Shown in pieces: positions 12,988 to 24,533 of a stretch of DNA of 64,000 bases. Location of the stretch: contig ML677333.1 in the NCBI GenBank assembly GCA_007922305.1, positions 14,003,364-14,067,363 on the forward strand, in the 5' to 3' direction. The notes below the pieces were generated by a model. The model was not told where the DNA came from. It did no database searches and saw only the letters and a list, made by a program, of their open reading frames with translations. This DNA comes from Dermatemys mawii. Lineage: Eukaryota > Chordata > Testudines > Dermatemydidae. The first letter of the stretch is position 1, and each line of letters begins with the position of its first letter. The position numbers and the translations under genes were made by a program.

Positions 12988-13332
12988 CGCGGGCTCAGGC
13001 TGGGTACGGAGGCTTCCCGGTTAAGAGCTCCGGCAGTAACATCTGGCTCCTCCTGTGGCCTGCCTCCTAAGGGAGCTCTGGGCCCAGATTTTTATACTTC
13101 CGGTCCTGCGCCATAACCTCTGGAGGGCGGGCGCAGGACTCTCTAGCTTCATCTCCTGTGGTGTCTGGGGAGGCTCATCCCTCTGCGGGGCGATGAGGCA
13201 CCACACCGCCTCGCTGCAATGACACACCAATTTTTTGAGACTTTGTTAAGTACAAATTAGTAAACAGAGCTCACACTTTCAGTAAATTTATGCATCTGGA
13301 TGCTGCTCAATAAACTTTTAGGCATCCATGTA

Positions 13333-13376
13333 TTATATATATACACACACACATATATATATATACACACACACAG
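13333..13376. repeat. AT/AC microsatellite
   Basis: Alternating TATATA and CACACA blocks directly left of the LTR-like repeat. A further CA run (14027-14040) sits at that repeat's other end. Confidence 0.9.
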
Positions 13377-14028
13377 TGACAAAGCTCCAAGTTTGTACTC
13401 ATGGGTCCTGCGCTTCCTGGCAGATTTAGGGGCCTCAGAAACTCATCTAGGCCCCAGAGTGACCTCTCTTTCTCAGTATAATTGGCAAGAGTCACCACCT
13501 AGTGAGTTGCCTTCATCACAGGCCAGTATGGAAGGTGGAAAAAGTGGGGGAGCCCAGGCCCACCCTCTACTCCGGACTCCAGCCCAGGGACCCTAATAGT
13601 ATCAGCTAAGATGGCTGACCTTTTATCCACAAAACACAATACAATTCCCTGGGCTACTTCCCCACAGCAGTCCCCGCTTCTTCAGACTCCACTTCACCCT
13701 TACCTCCTTCCTTCTGGATGATATGTTGTCCACCACTCAGTCTCACCAACAGCACAACCTCCTTCCACAGCTCCTGACACCCACAGCCCACCTGACTAAC
13801 TGGGAGGTTTTTATCTGGTTTCAGCCAGTCCCTGATTGACTTCAGGTGTCCCAGTTAGGCTAGCTGTTTCTACTCCTTTCTAGAAGGTTCTTAATTGGCC
13901 CCAGGTGTCTTGATTGGTCTAGAGCAGCCTTTGTTTGGCTCTCCAGGGAACAGGGACCTGCACATCCTGAGACTAATATACCTGCCTTCCAGCACTCTCC
14001 TATATCCTTCTGGTCTGACTCCATCACA
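13377..14028 (-). mobile_element. LTR-like dispersed repeat, copy 1
   Basis: On the minus strand the unit begins TGTGATGGAGTCAGACC and the plus-strand left edge is TGACAAAGCTCC, so TG...CA ends are possible. The segment 13460-14028 aligns end to end with 22621-23199 at high identity. On the minus strand ATAAAAACCTCCC could serve as a TATA element, and a motif of the type CCTGGGCTGG...AGAGGGTGGGCCTGGG also occurs in 36861-37386. It has no coding capacity. I call it LTR-like from these features; no target duplication is visible because both sides are microsatellite. Confidence 0.55.
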
Positions 14029-14040
14029 ACACACACACAC

Positions 14041-15183
14041 ATCTATGTATTGCCTTGAATATATAATTTAAAAAGATTGTGTTCATATTGTTCAAGGCAC
14101 ACTGATGTTCTGCTGATAAACTATGTGTCCTAGCAGCAGCTGCTTAAATGTTATTTTTATTGAGCCTTTAAGCAATTTATTATTAAAAAATTATTACCAG
14201 TAATAAGTCACTCATTACCTGTCCAAATGATTAAAATTAGGCTGGATTCATCCCTGGTGAAATAGCATTGATTTCATAGCGTTTATAACACAGATTAATT
14301 TGGCCCACTGTTTTTTATTAAAATAATTCTTCATTAAACTAATGAACACATTTTAAAAACCCACTTGGGAATATATGTAGCTTTAGGCCCCAGTGCTGCA
14401 AAAGGGGGCTGAATGGGTTTAAGGGTTCCTCACACACATCCTTTTGCAGGGTCATGGACTCAAGACTATATGCTTCTGAGGGCTTGTTTATTTCTGTTTT
14501 CTGGTCTGGTAACAGATCAGGAGCCTACTGGAGCTTCAGGGAAATGTCCCAATCATTCATCAATATAATGTGAACATAAGTGGAGCTCTCTACTGTAGCT
14601 TGTCTTTTTGCTGAATCCCCAGATTACTTTCACAACAGTGGCCCATTACACATGTCATTGATTTGCATTGCAGAGTTTGACAGGGATACATGATCACAGA
14701 TGCAAAAGAATGCATTTGTGTATCTTCTGCTTCAGTGCACAGCTGTAAGCAGCCACTTCGCTATATGTATTTACTTTCCACAAAGTTTCCATAAATCTGG
14801 GGTTTCCACTGCTTCTAATTTTGTAATTTTTCTTTTAGATTTTTGAAGTACAATAATAAAACCGCTGTGGTGGTACAGGTCATCTGGTGTTTCCTGAAGG
14901 GCATGTTCCAGTGGTGACTTTAGGAAGAGGCCCTGCCAAACTAGCCAGTGATTTAGGATACGGGGGGATTAATTTCCAGCCAGACCTAAGGGCAGCTCAG
15001 GTAGGCACTATCTGCTGGGGATGATTTCAACACTATACAAGAAAGTGTTACACTCAGATTTGATATACACTGCAAACTTTTACTTTCTAAACACAGTTGT
15101 TAACAATCACATTACCTGACCCAGGGCTGAATGTGACTTAGCAGTCAGTGGAGGGTAGGACAAATCACATCTAGCATCGTGTC
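14041..15183. other. No gene recognised
   Basis: AT-rich sequence without supported features. A short stretch near 14236-14310 resembles half of a fold-back MITE of the kind listed at 2974, but the partner arm is unclear. Confidence 0.45.
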
Positions 15184-15345
15184 TTAGAACATAAGAACGG
15201 CCATCCTGGGTCAGATCAAAGGTCCATTCAGCCCAGTATCCTGTCTACCAACAGTGGCCAATGCCAGGTGCCCCAGAGTGAGTGAACCTAACAGGCAATG
15301 ATCAAGTGATTCCTTTCCTGCCATCCATCACCTGCCACTTTGTCA
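15184..15345 (-). mobile_element. CR1-like LINE 3' fragment, second copy
   Basis: Aligns with 6440-6590: CAGTATCCTGTCTACCAACA, AGTGGCCAATGCCAGGTGCC and CAATGATCAAGTGATTCC. Truncated relative to the first copy. No open frame. Confidence 0.6.
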
Positions 15346-15644
15346 GTTAGTCATGCTAAAACCCTTGAGGCAGTTTAGCTGACAGTGTTGAACATGGTCT
15401 GTCCTGATCTACACTGACCACTAAACTATGGTCGGACCCTGTTGACAGCCATGTTCGGTCACAATGACATGTCTAGGCCCTAGAGGGCAGAGTTGTATTG
15501 ATCAGAAGCCAGGATGGGGAGGTCTGGGGAATCATACAAAGTTGTCATGCATAGTTTGTACATTTATTTTGGGTTTGGTTTTTTTTAAGTTTATTGCTTA
15601 TGAAACTTCATGGAGAGAGTTTAGCAAGGGGCTTTCGTTAAATT

Positions 15645-17373
15645 AGGGTTACCATATTTCAACAATTAAAAAAGAGGATGGGGAAGCCCCGCCCTAGCCC
15701 CGCCCTGCCCCCACCCAGTCCCTCCCACTTCCCGCCCCCCTCAGAACCCCCAATCCCCCTTGCTCCTTTTCCCCTGACTGCCCCCTCCTGAGACGCCCCC
15801 ACCCTAACTGCCCCCCTAGGACTTTACCTATCCCTTATCTGTCCCCTGACTGCCCCAACTCCTCTCCACACCCACACCTCCTGACAGCCTCCCCCCGAAC
15901 TCCCAACTCATCCAATCCCCACCCCTACCCCCGAGTAAGAAATTCTGATCACATAGCCACTCGGTAATCAAAATGTTTCCTAATTTGGGCAGCCAGCTCA
16001 TCCTGTAGCCTTGACCCTGCCGCAAGGATCTCATCAGGAAGGAGCCGAATGCCCTCAGTCTGATGACATTCAATGGCACTCAAGGCCATTCACCACCTCG
16101 GAGGAGAAGCTGGGCATCTGGCAACACTGGCCCACAAATTCAGAAGTTTCCCAATAAAATTCAGTGGAGTTTTACAGCTGAAAGGTCTTAAAGGTTGAGA
16201 GGTGTCAAGTGTTAGTCGGCAGGGTAGGACAGGATGAGAGTTATCTGGAAAGATGATCTATTCTAGTCCAGTGGCTAGGGTGTTAGCTTGGGACTAGGGA
16301 GATGAGGTTCAATTCCCTGCTCTGACGCAGAATCCCTGTGTGACCCTTGACAGGTTACTTAGACTTTCTGTGATCAAAGCCAACTCTGATGGGAGACTGG
16401 AGTGTTACTAGCTAGATCCCTGACCTAGGCAATCTGACCTTTGTGCCGGCCGGTTGGGTCTGCCCCTCATCTGAATTATGCCCACAATCTCCCCAATCCT
16501 TCCTGGAAGCACAGTGGGACAGCGCAGTTCTGAACAGCCCCTGGTGCAGGGCTGCAATTATCTGCCTCAAATGGAGCCCAGATGCTTACCATGAGGGCAC
16601 AGAGGGTTTAGATTTGGGGCAGAGGGAATTCCCTTGCTGCTATCACACCACTTGGGTGATGTGGGCCTTTAGAAAGGACAAAATCCTTCCCTGGTGCAGC
16701 ACTGCTGCCTTCTTTGCCTGTAAAGTCTTGATGTGAAAGAGCAACCTGGGGACTGAGAGAGCCTGCTACTGACCTGCGTGTGCACACTTCCTTTAAATAT
16801 GGAAGGAGGCTCCTGTTGTTTAAAACTAGCAGGATTCAGAGACTGGGATGTCCCATGATTTAAGGAATTAAACATTTAAAGAGCTCAGCCTCTGAAGTGC
16901 TGTTAATGGCATTACCAGCTGAATTATTGACCCAGGCTGAGGGAATCCTGCAACTCTACCTTCCACCCCAGCCAAGGCAGCCCAGGATCAGGACTTCTCT
17001 GCTGCTCCCACCCTGCTACCCCCACCTGCCCCTATCTGTTTCCCTCTTCCCCAGGCTTAAAAGCTCCTACCATGCTCCTGGCTTTCCCGCTGCTCCCCGC
17101 CTGTGTCCGCGACCCCGCCCCCCCTTAAAAGCTCCTACCATGCTCCGACCACGCTCCTGGCTTCTTTCTCCGAGGCTTCTGCAGCCAGCGTGGGCTGAGG
17201 AATCCCCTCGCCCTCTCCCTCCTCCCCCTCCCCCTCCCAGCGGGGGAGGGGCTCTGTTCTGGCTGCTGCTTGAAATCCCGGACGCTTTCAGATTGCAGCA
17301 TATTCCCCCCGACGCTATTTTAAAATCAAAAATCCGGACATGTCCGTGAATATAGGGGCATATGGTAACCCTA
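15645..17373. mobile_element. hAT-like element, 1.7 kb, probably composite
   Basis: The left end AGGGTTACCATATTTC and right end GCATATGGTAACCCTA are inverted matches. The flanks GTTAAATT (15637-15644) and GTTCAATT (17374-17381) match at 7 of 8 positions, supporting hAT. The terminal portions are C-rich at the left (15670-15900) and GC-rich at the right (16980-17330, with CCGGACATGTCCG near the end). The middle, about 15930-16900, has ordinary composition and contains a MIR-like SINE, so unrelated DNA appears to have been captured or inserted. No transposase frame is seen; the 150-codon frame at 16897-17349 is Pro-rich low-complexity sequence. Confidence 0.6.
16265..16390 (+). mobile_element. 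MIR-like (CORE-SINE) fragment
   Basis: The tRNA-like part (CAGTGGCTAGGGTGTTAGC, then GAGGTTCAATTCC as a B-box) leads into CCCTGTGTGACCCTTGACAG, the pattern of MIR-type SINEs (gtgtgaccttgggcaagtc). It is diverged and 3'-truncated. Confidence 0.6.
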
Positions 17374-17381
17374 GTTCAATT

Positions 17382-18799
17382 AGTGTCAGTTTGGATAAAT
17401 GCAGAACCCTGCAATAAAACCATGCCTGGAGAGGGTGTTCTTGTGTTTAAAGCTGAACCTTTGGTGAACTTTTCTCCCTCTGTCATTTTGCCTTTTGCCC
17501 TGTGGCATCACCTAAATAACTAGCATGATCGATGGAAAGGACTCAACGCTCAGGCTTTCTGTTGCAGTAATGTCATTCTCCAGGCTTCCTGTTGGATTGA
17601 AATGGTTTATTTGTTGATTTGTTATTGCACACATTCCCAGCAATTTTTCGCATTTGTCTGCACTTGAAATGTGCTGTGTGGCAAATGTGAGTCTCCAGCT
17701 CTGCCTTCTTTGCCAAACAGCAATAATATGAAGTCATCATAGAGTTTAATATTTTTTTCTTTTTTGACAGCTTTGTAGACTCTGCTCTTCCAATAGCTGC
17801 AGGGAGCTGTGCTTGATCTGTTACAGACACTTCTCAGCTTTAAAATTATGGATGTAAAGACACTTTTGGCTCAGATGAAGTAAACTGCAAATCATACCTG
17901 TTACTGCAGGCAAAAGATATGAATTGTCACAAACTTCTTGATTTTAAAAAAATGGAATTTGTTTTCTTTTACTGAAGCAGTTTAATTTCCTGAATGTGAG
18001 ATGTCTGGGATGAGTCTTGCTTGAGCTTCTTATTGCTTGGAGAGCACTGTGGGGTTTTTCTGGGGGTTTTTTTAAGCTTATATCTAAGGTCTGGGTAACA
18101 CAGGGTTCCTTAGTGAGATTTATCACAGCAGGTTGAATCGTGCAATACAGAGGTGAAGATTCTTTTATAACAATCAAAAATGGTCACATAGAATTTGGAT
18201 TTATCATGTTTGCTATGTGGGTTTTTATTCAGAACTGCTGGGAATAAAAAGTCTTGTTCTATTACACATACTGCTGTCTAGATAAGATTTCTGTAATGAA
18301 TAAAATTTTGGACAAGTGTTAATCACAGAAATAAAGAATTATTTTTATTCCATTGCTGTACCTATTATGTTGATTTAATGTGATATGCAGGATTAGCTGT
18401 ACGTACAAGTCAATTAATTGTACTGTGTTTCATTCCTTGAATATGATTCCTAGTTTCCTGTTAGAAATAACATTTCACCACATATATGTATGTCATGATT
18501 TAACAGCATAGTAGGTCATATGTTATATTGTCTGCACCTAATATATTTATTTTCTGCATATGGTGTCTTGAGACAATGGGACACGGAAGGGGATTTTATT
18601 TGGGGTTTTCAGTGCTCCTGCTCTTGGATGCATTCGAACAATTAGCTATTTGTATTCATTATGCTTTAGTGATTTTGTTAAGGCAGCTAGAGGCCTTCAG
18701 ATTGTAACCCCAGTCTTCCCTCCCTACCTCCCACCCACCCAACATGCATTAAAAACTCCATGGCTCATCAGTGCCACAACAGATGTTTTTCTGCACATA
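17382..18799. other. No gene or repeat recognised
   Basis: AT-rich sequence. The reading frames present are short and lack any protein hallmark. Confidence 0.45.
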
Positions 18800-19308
18800 A
18801 AAGCCATGGCCGGCGTTAGGGGGTTGCAAGCAGGGCAACTATCTGGGGCCCCATGCCCCATGCGAAGCTCAGCCCCAGGCTCTTCCCCCACTCCACCCCT
18901 TCCCCAAGGCCCCACTCCACTTGTTCCCGCCCCAGCCCCTTCTCTTCTCTGCCTCTTTTGGCTCCCTTCCCCAAGTACACCCCATCTCTCCTCCTCCCCC
19001 TTGCTCCCAGTGCCTCCTGCATGCCAGGCAACAGCTCTTCCACAACATGCAGGAGGCACTAGGAGGGAGTGGGAGAAGTTGATCAGAGAGGCCGGTGGCC
19101 CTGGACATGATTCAGCCCCATTTTCTGGGCGAACTCTGTCCTCTGTGCACGTCCCACTGCTCCTCCCCCTTCATCCCAGCGCCTTCCGTGTGCTGCTGAA
19201 GTTATTCTCCTGGCATGCAGGAGATGATGGGAGGGAGGGTAAGGAATTGATCAGTGGGGCCCATGGATTCCCTGGAGTACCCTCACAGACCTCAGTTTGG
19301 GAAATGCT
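18800..19308. repeat. GC-rich repeat, possibly hAT-derived
   Basis: A C-rich then G-rich block with inverted pieces (CATGCCAGGCAACAGCTCTT and ACATGCAGGAGGCACTAGGA; GGCATGCAGGAGATGATGGG). It ends CAGTTTGGGAAATGCTG, which also occurs at 39624-39640 inside an hAT-type element. I could not identify a matching left end or target duplication. Open frames of up to 228 codons here arise from base composition. Confidence 0.4.
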
Positions 19309-20904
19309 GACAAAGACTTTTGGGAGTGCAGAATAATTAAAGACCACAGCACTATGGCCACTCTACCTCCTTCTCATCCCTGGTGGGCCACTTACATTGG
19401 AGACTCTGGTATAGGAGTCCCTTCCTTCAAGGGGTATTCTGCTCTCATTTCCTGTCAGAGCACTCTGCTTAATGGAGAATCACCCCCTATATAGCCCATT
19501 GTGAAATAGCAAAACCCAGACCATGTGTATGTGTTGTATGTTTACACGTAGTTTTCGCAGACAGATGGCTAGATTCTGTTAATTATTGCAAACACAGTTA
19601 AATGATATGTTTTACTTAAACTTTTTAACTAAAAAACTGAAATACAGCCACACAATCAAATACTTGGTCAGTGTTACTGAAATACATTTGGTTTCCTAGC
19701 AACAATGCAGGGCTTGAGTTAGAGATACAGTCCTGCTGTGTGTGGTGTAAAAAGATAAAACCAAGAGGAAAGAAAACTGCTTTGATTTTGCTGGAATTTG
19801 ATGTCCTTATGAATTCTGTACACACATCTGAGAGCAAAATCTGACCTATTTTACTTTTGTATTAATGGTTCTAATTCTAGCCATAAGCCTCAATTCAGAG
19901 TTGTTTGGGAGTTCGGTCTTAAAATTTTTATTCTCTGTACTGTACTGGTTTTTAAAATGCATGAAAATAATTTGCCTTTGCAACAGGCTGCTGTCAAGCA
20001 CCTGCAATTGCTGAAAGAACATATTGCATAAACATAAATGCAAATGTGCATGAAAAACATCTCTTTTCACAAACTAATATGTTACCCACGTAGAGAAGAA
20101 AAAAAGACCAGGCAAAATCCTTACCATTCCTGGATAGCTAAAGAAAGAAAGAAAATAAGAAATTAGAAATTATCTGCTCTGGTTAATCAGAGGCTAAATA
20201 CCCTTTTGTGGTAACTAAGTAAGGCCTTGTATACCAGTATATGTAGCTATGCAGTACAGTGAAAAGCAGGCTGCGTCCACACTTCAGTGTGTGTTCACAT
20301 ATGCCTGAAAGGCTCTGATGGGGGGAAACAGCTGTACACTATACTACTAAAAATAGCAGTGTTGACATAGGAGGCACTGGGTGGGCATGTAGAGAGCCAT
20401 GTAGGGTATGGACCGTAAGGTTCTGGCATGTCTTTACTCTACTCATCTAAGCAGTGTCTCACCGTCTACACTGCTATTTATATCCAGGCAAGGGAGGGCA
20501 TGCAGTGTACATACTCTGCACACCATTATGTGTGGAAATAGACTAAAAGAGAAATTCTAGACTCCTGGGTTATTGAATTACAAGGGTTCAATAACTGTTA
20601 TTCTACAGAATTCATTGTGAGCACCTGGGTATCATTATCAATTTAAAAGAAACACAAACAAATACCCTTATAACCTTGTAACTCTTAGTGAGGATGCTTG
20701 TCAGTGGGAGTTTTGATTGAGTGACTATAGTAGAAGCTTTGGACACCAAGAACCCTGTGCTCCATTCTAGAGGACAATATGGAGGAGTCTCTTGGAAAGT
20801 GGATTGGGAGGCTGCAGGGAGGGAACAAGCAGTGTATGCCAGCATTCCTTCAGAAAAGTGCCTGCACTCCCTTCTAGGCTCATTGATTGAGCTCACCGCT
20901 GTGG
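19309..20904. other. No gene recognised
   Basis: Non-coding sequence with ordinary composition. The region 20270-20550 has TCCACACTTCAGTG and GTCTACACTGC motifs that hint at an old MITE, but its ends could not be placed. Confidence 0.4.
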
Positions 20905-20912
20905 TGCTAGAC

Positions 20913-21027
20913 CAGGCCTGCACAACTCGAAAAGCAGCGAGGGCCATATTACTGCAAAAAAAACCCAGCTGCAGGCCAAAAAGCCCCACCCTCGCCCTGC
21001 CCCCGGGCCGCATATTGTGCAGGCCTG
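20913..21027. mobile_element. hAT-type MITE, 115 bp, perfect 8-bp TSD
   Basis: The terminal inverted repeats are CAGGCCTGCACAAC and, inverted at the right, CAGGCCTGCACAAT. The flanks TGCTAGAC at 20905-20912 and at 21028-21035 are identical. The interior shares CAGCGAGGGCCATATTACTG with the longer relative at 51326-51533. Too short to encode protein, so it was mobilised by a transposase acting in trans. Confidence 0.9.
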
Positions 21028-21035
21028 TGCTAGAC

Positions 21036-22480
21036 AGAGTCAGGGAACACTTTCTCTGTGCATTATCTTCCCCTTTTAGAGCAGCATCGTTTACAAAGCA
21101 GGATGATCACAAGTTATTGCTGTGGTGAGCAACTTTCCCTCTGCAGCTTTGATACTCCACAGAAGGGTTCTGAGCACAGGGTAGTTTCCAGGGCCTGCCA
21201 TGCTACCAGTGACTGAGCATGAAGTGGTGCAAAGGGGGCTGAAATCCACAGAGCTTTTTCCTGCTTGTCTCCTGGATCCTCAGGCTTCACATGATCTTCA
21301 TCCCATGCCCCCTTCCAGATCTACATACATTACCCCAGGCTCCACATTTCAAGGACAATACAGCAGAATGGAGGGGGGCCAGGAGCCTCACATCTCTTAT
21401 TAATTGCAATACTGTAGTGTCTAGTAAGTCCTTTCTTTTCACCCCTTTTTGCACACAATGCAGGATATCAGCCTAACTGAATAAATAACCACCACCACAT
21501 TTAAGATTAAATTTCAACCCTCAGTAATAGAGTGCAGTTGCTATTGCTGAGTTAATACTGTTTATATTCCTGAGTTTGAACTCACTATGGTATCTTATTT
21601 CATTTCAAATCTCACAAGTGTTATTTTTTTGAAATGACTTTTTTCCTTATTCTGTGCAGCAACTTAATCAAGATGATAGGCAGTCTGCAGAGGTATCCTA
21701 TCTAAGAGAAGTTGACTGTCTCAAATTGTCAGTTTTATATTTCTCCTTGTTGTTACAACTACAATGTATTTTTCTGTTTATAACTGGGCACGTTTCCATT
21801 TTTTATCATTCCTCCACCAATACGCCTTGAAAACGAGCATGTTCCCTAACTGATCAGTACAAAATTTAAATGAAACTTCCCTTACCCAATAACTGTATTT
21901 CCTTAGCAGCCTCATAATGGAATGAAATGGAACTTTTCAGTATTTTGTAAGCCCCTGAGTTACACATACAGTTCACATGATTTGTGGAGAGCTATTCATC
22001 AGCTCAAATCGATTCTCTGCATGTCTCAGGAGGTACTCAGAAGCTTGGGGGACTGGACCCAAAAGTTCAGATCTACCCTCTTTCCCCAGTGACTCACTTG
22101 TAAAATCAGTCTCTGCATTTGAATATCCAGCTTCTACAACATACTAAACTTCTGGTTTGTTGTGAGATTGCATGGATTGCAAGTAAGGGAAAGAGATTCC
22201 ATAAAGGGAAGTGATGTTCAACTTTTACCTGATCCTCACTTTCCAGAAGAGTAAGTTAAGATAAAAGCAACACTTCAAGGGAAGAAGTCTTTGTATTTGT
22301 ATTTGCATTTCTTCATTTTGTGGTTGTGGATGCTCTACAGTACCATGAAGTTGATCTGGAAGGCAATTTTTAGTCATTGCAATCAGTCTATCAACAGGGG
22401 ACACTTACTACATAAAAATACAGTACTCTGGATGTTCAGCTGACTTCTAGAATTACGTCACCAAAAAGCTGTTTGCACAG
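21036..22480. other. No gene or repeat recognised
   Basis: Unique-looking sequence without supported features. Confidence 0.45.
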
Positions 22481-22620
22481 TACAAGAACTCCTCACTTGT
22501 CGTTGTAATTATGTTCCTGAAAAATGCAACTTTAAGCAAAACAGTGATAAACAAATCCAATTTCCCCACAAGAATTAATATAGATGAAGGGGTTAGGTTC
22601 CAGGGAAAAAATTTTCACCA

Positions 22621-23199
22621 TGACCTCCCTTTCTCAATATAATTGGCAACAGTCACCACCTAGTGAGTTACCTTCATCACAGGCCAGTATGGAAGGTGGA
22701 AAGAGCGGGGGGGAGCCCGGGCCCGCCCTCTACTCCAGGCTCCAGCCCAGGGACCCTAATAGTATCAGCTAAGATGGCTGACCTTTTATCCACAAAAACA
22801 CAATACAATTCCCTGGGCTACTTCCCCACAGCAGTCCCCGCTTCTTCAAACTCCACTTCACCCTTACCTCAGGGCCTCCTTCCTTCTGGACGATATGTTG
22901 TCCACCACTCAGTCTCACCAACAGCACAACCTCCTTCCACAGCTCCTGACACCCACACCCACCTGACTAACTGGGAGGTTTTTATCTGGATTCAGCCAGT
23001 CCCTGATTGGCTTCAGGTGTCCCACTTAGGCTAGCTGTTTCTACTCCTTTCTAGAAGGTTCTTAATTGGCCCCAGGTGTCTTGATTGGTCTGGAGTAGCC
23101 TTTGTTTGGCTATCCAGGGAACAAGGACCTGCACATCCTGAGGCTGATATACCTGCCTTCCAGCACTCTCCTATATCCTTCTGGTCTGACTCCGTCACA
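22621..23199 (-). mobile_element. LTR-like dispersed repeat, copy 2
   Basis: Aligns with 13460-14028 at high identity throughout (for example CCTTCATCACAGGCCAGTAT and GGTTCTTAATTGGCCCCAGG in both). It runs from TGACCTCCC to CCGTCACA, so it has TG...CA edges. It interrupts the pogo-like element between its left subterminal region and a TA/CA microsatellite. No coding capacity. Confidence 0.6.

Positions 23200-23238
<39 letters not shown>
23200..23238. repeat. (AT)n(AC)n microsatellite
   Basis: About 11 AT units followed by about 9 AC units, immediately beside copy 2 of the LTR-like repeat. Confidence 0.9.
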
Positions 23239-24228
23239 GTATAAGTTTTAAACAAACAGTTTAATACTGGTACACAGTGATGATGACTGTGAAGCTTGGT
23301 TGAGGTAGAGGAGTCAGAGGGTAGGATATTTTCCAGGGAATGCCTTACAAGTGCTAAATGATGAACTAGCTTTCTGCTGAGCCCTCAAGGGTTAACACAT
23401 TGTTGTTAATGCAGCCTTTCATACCATACAGCGGGCAGACAGCATAGCAGACAGATACAGACATACACCTTGTGTGAGGGAAAGCGAGCGAGATGTATAC
23501 TGCCCCTTTAAGTAAGCTGACCGCATTCTTAAGCACATTGTTTTTTTCAGTGGATCAGGAAGTTGAGACAGCAGCTGCTTCCCCAAGCTCTCTCTGGGGA
23601 AGTCTCCCTCCCTCCGTATTCCCAGCCTGCTCTGTATGGAGAAGGGGTAAGTAGAGTGCAGGAGCAGGGGGAAGGGGGACACCCTGACATTAGCCTCCCT
23701 TTGTCCCCCCCCCCGCGCAGGAAGCAGGAGGCTTAGGGGAGCAGCTCCAAGGCAGCAGACAGGAGCAGCACATGGCAGTGTGGAGAGAGACAGCTGTACT
23801 GTCGGCAATTTCTAGCCTGCTGGGTGGCTGCTGCACAGGGGACTCAGGGGAACGGGGAGCTGATAGGGGTGCCGCCAGTCCACCCTGGTTCTAAGCCCCC
23901 ACCAGCTAGCGGCAACGGGCTGCTCTTCCTGCAAGCAGTGGACAAAACTGCCAAACAAAGTTAGAAGGGAACATTGCACAACTTTAAATGAGCATGTTCT
24001 CTAATTGATCAGCAATGTAACAACAAAACAATGTTAACCGGGACGACTTTAAATGAGGAGTTCTTATACTAAGAAGTTACTCATGCTGTGAATCAGCACA
24101 ATAACATTTACCTCAGAGCATTCTTGTAGTAAGGCCTCCACCTACAGCAATAGTTTTCTGTATTGTGAGACCACAGTGAACAACTAGGCTACATAGCTTA
24201 GAGAAAGTATTTCAAATGTGAGGATTTA

Positions 24229-24533
24229 GGGCAGGTCTACACTATGGCAGGGATCCACGCTCTGAGATCGATCCACCAACAGTCGATTTAGTGGGTCTAG
24301 TAAAGACCTGCCAAATAGACTGCAGATCACTCTCCAGTCAATCCGTGTACTCTACCCTTGACGAGACGAGTAAGGTAAGTCACCAGGAGATTCTCTCCCG
24401 TCAACCGCCCTCATCCCCCGCAGAGTAGACCCCGTGGTAACTCCACTTAGTGTACGTCCACTCCAGCTGCGTTATTCTTGTAGCTGGAGTTGTGTAGCAT
24501 CAGTCAGCTTACCACAGTAGTGTAGACACAGCC
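24229..24533. mobile_element. Harbinger-type MITE, 305 bp
   Basis: The left end GGGCAGGTCTACACTATGG follows TTA (24226-24228). The right end CAGTAGTGTAGACACAGCC precedes TGA (24534-24536), one mismatch from TTA. The TIR core GTCTACACTA is shared with the autonomous-type Harbinger element starting at 28657 (GGCCTGGTCTACACTACG), which suggests that such a transposase mobilised it. Confidence 0.75.

Larger units (their letters stand above)
12236..13225. repeat. GC-rich composite repeat with direct-repeat ends
   Basis: A 1-kb GC-rich island in AT-rich surroundings. Its two ends carry a direct repeat of about 45 bp: GGCTCATCCCTCTGCGGGAC near 12249 and GGCTCATCCCTCTGCGGGGC near 13170, each followed by a GGGGCACCACACC or GAGGCACCACACC motif. 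Between them lie two tandem arrays (12368-12551 and 12844-12987). Long open frames on both strands come from the GC-rich repeats. The class is unknown: an LTR-type or satellite-like repeat are both possible. Confidence 0.55.
22483..24066. mobile_element. Pogo/Tigger-like non-autonomous element with insertion
   Basis: The left end CAAGAACTCCTCACTT and the right end AAATGAGGAGTTCTTA are inverted matches, each bordered by TA (22481-22482; 24067-24068), the target of Tc1/mariner-pogo elements. Subterminal text is also inverted: TGCAACTTTAAGC near the left and CAACTTTAAATGAGC near the right. An LTR-like repeat is inserted at 22621-23199. No transposase frame is visible. Confidence 0.65.

Noticed and set aside
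12675..13070. 131-codon frame with 12-residue repeats
   Set aside because: The repetition is the 36-bp minisatellite; no recognisable protein, and other frames are equally open.
13333..13376. Regularly spaced repeats as a CRISPR array
   Set aside because: Simple AT/AC microsatellite without spacers; no array of repeat-spacer type exists anywhere in the window.
16897..17349. 150-codon Pro-rich frame
   Set aside because: Low-complexity C-rich DNA in the right part of a hAT-like element; no hallmark of a real protein.
18650..19336. 228-codon open frame, longest in the window
   Set aside because: It spans C-rich then G-rich repeat DNA with opposite-strand frames also open; Pro/Ser-rich composition and no domain, so not a gene.
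23031..23255. Frame with Val-Tyr-Ile-Tyr repeats
   Set aside because: The TA/CA microsatellite read as protein.
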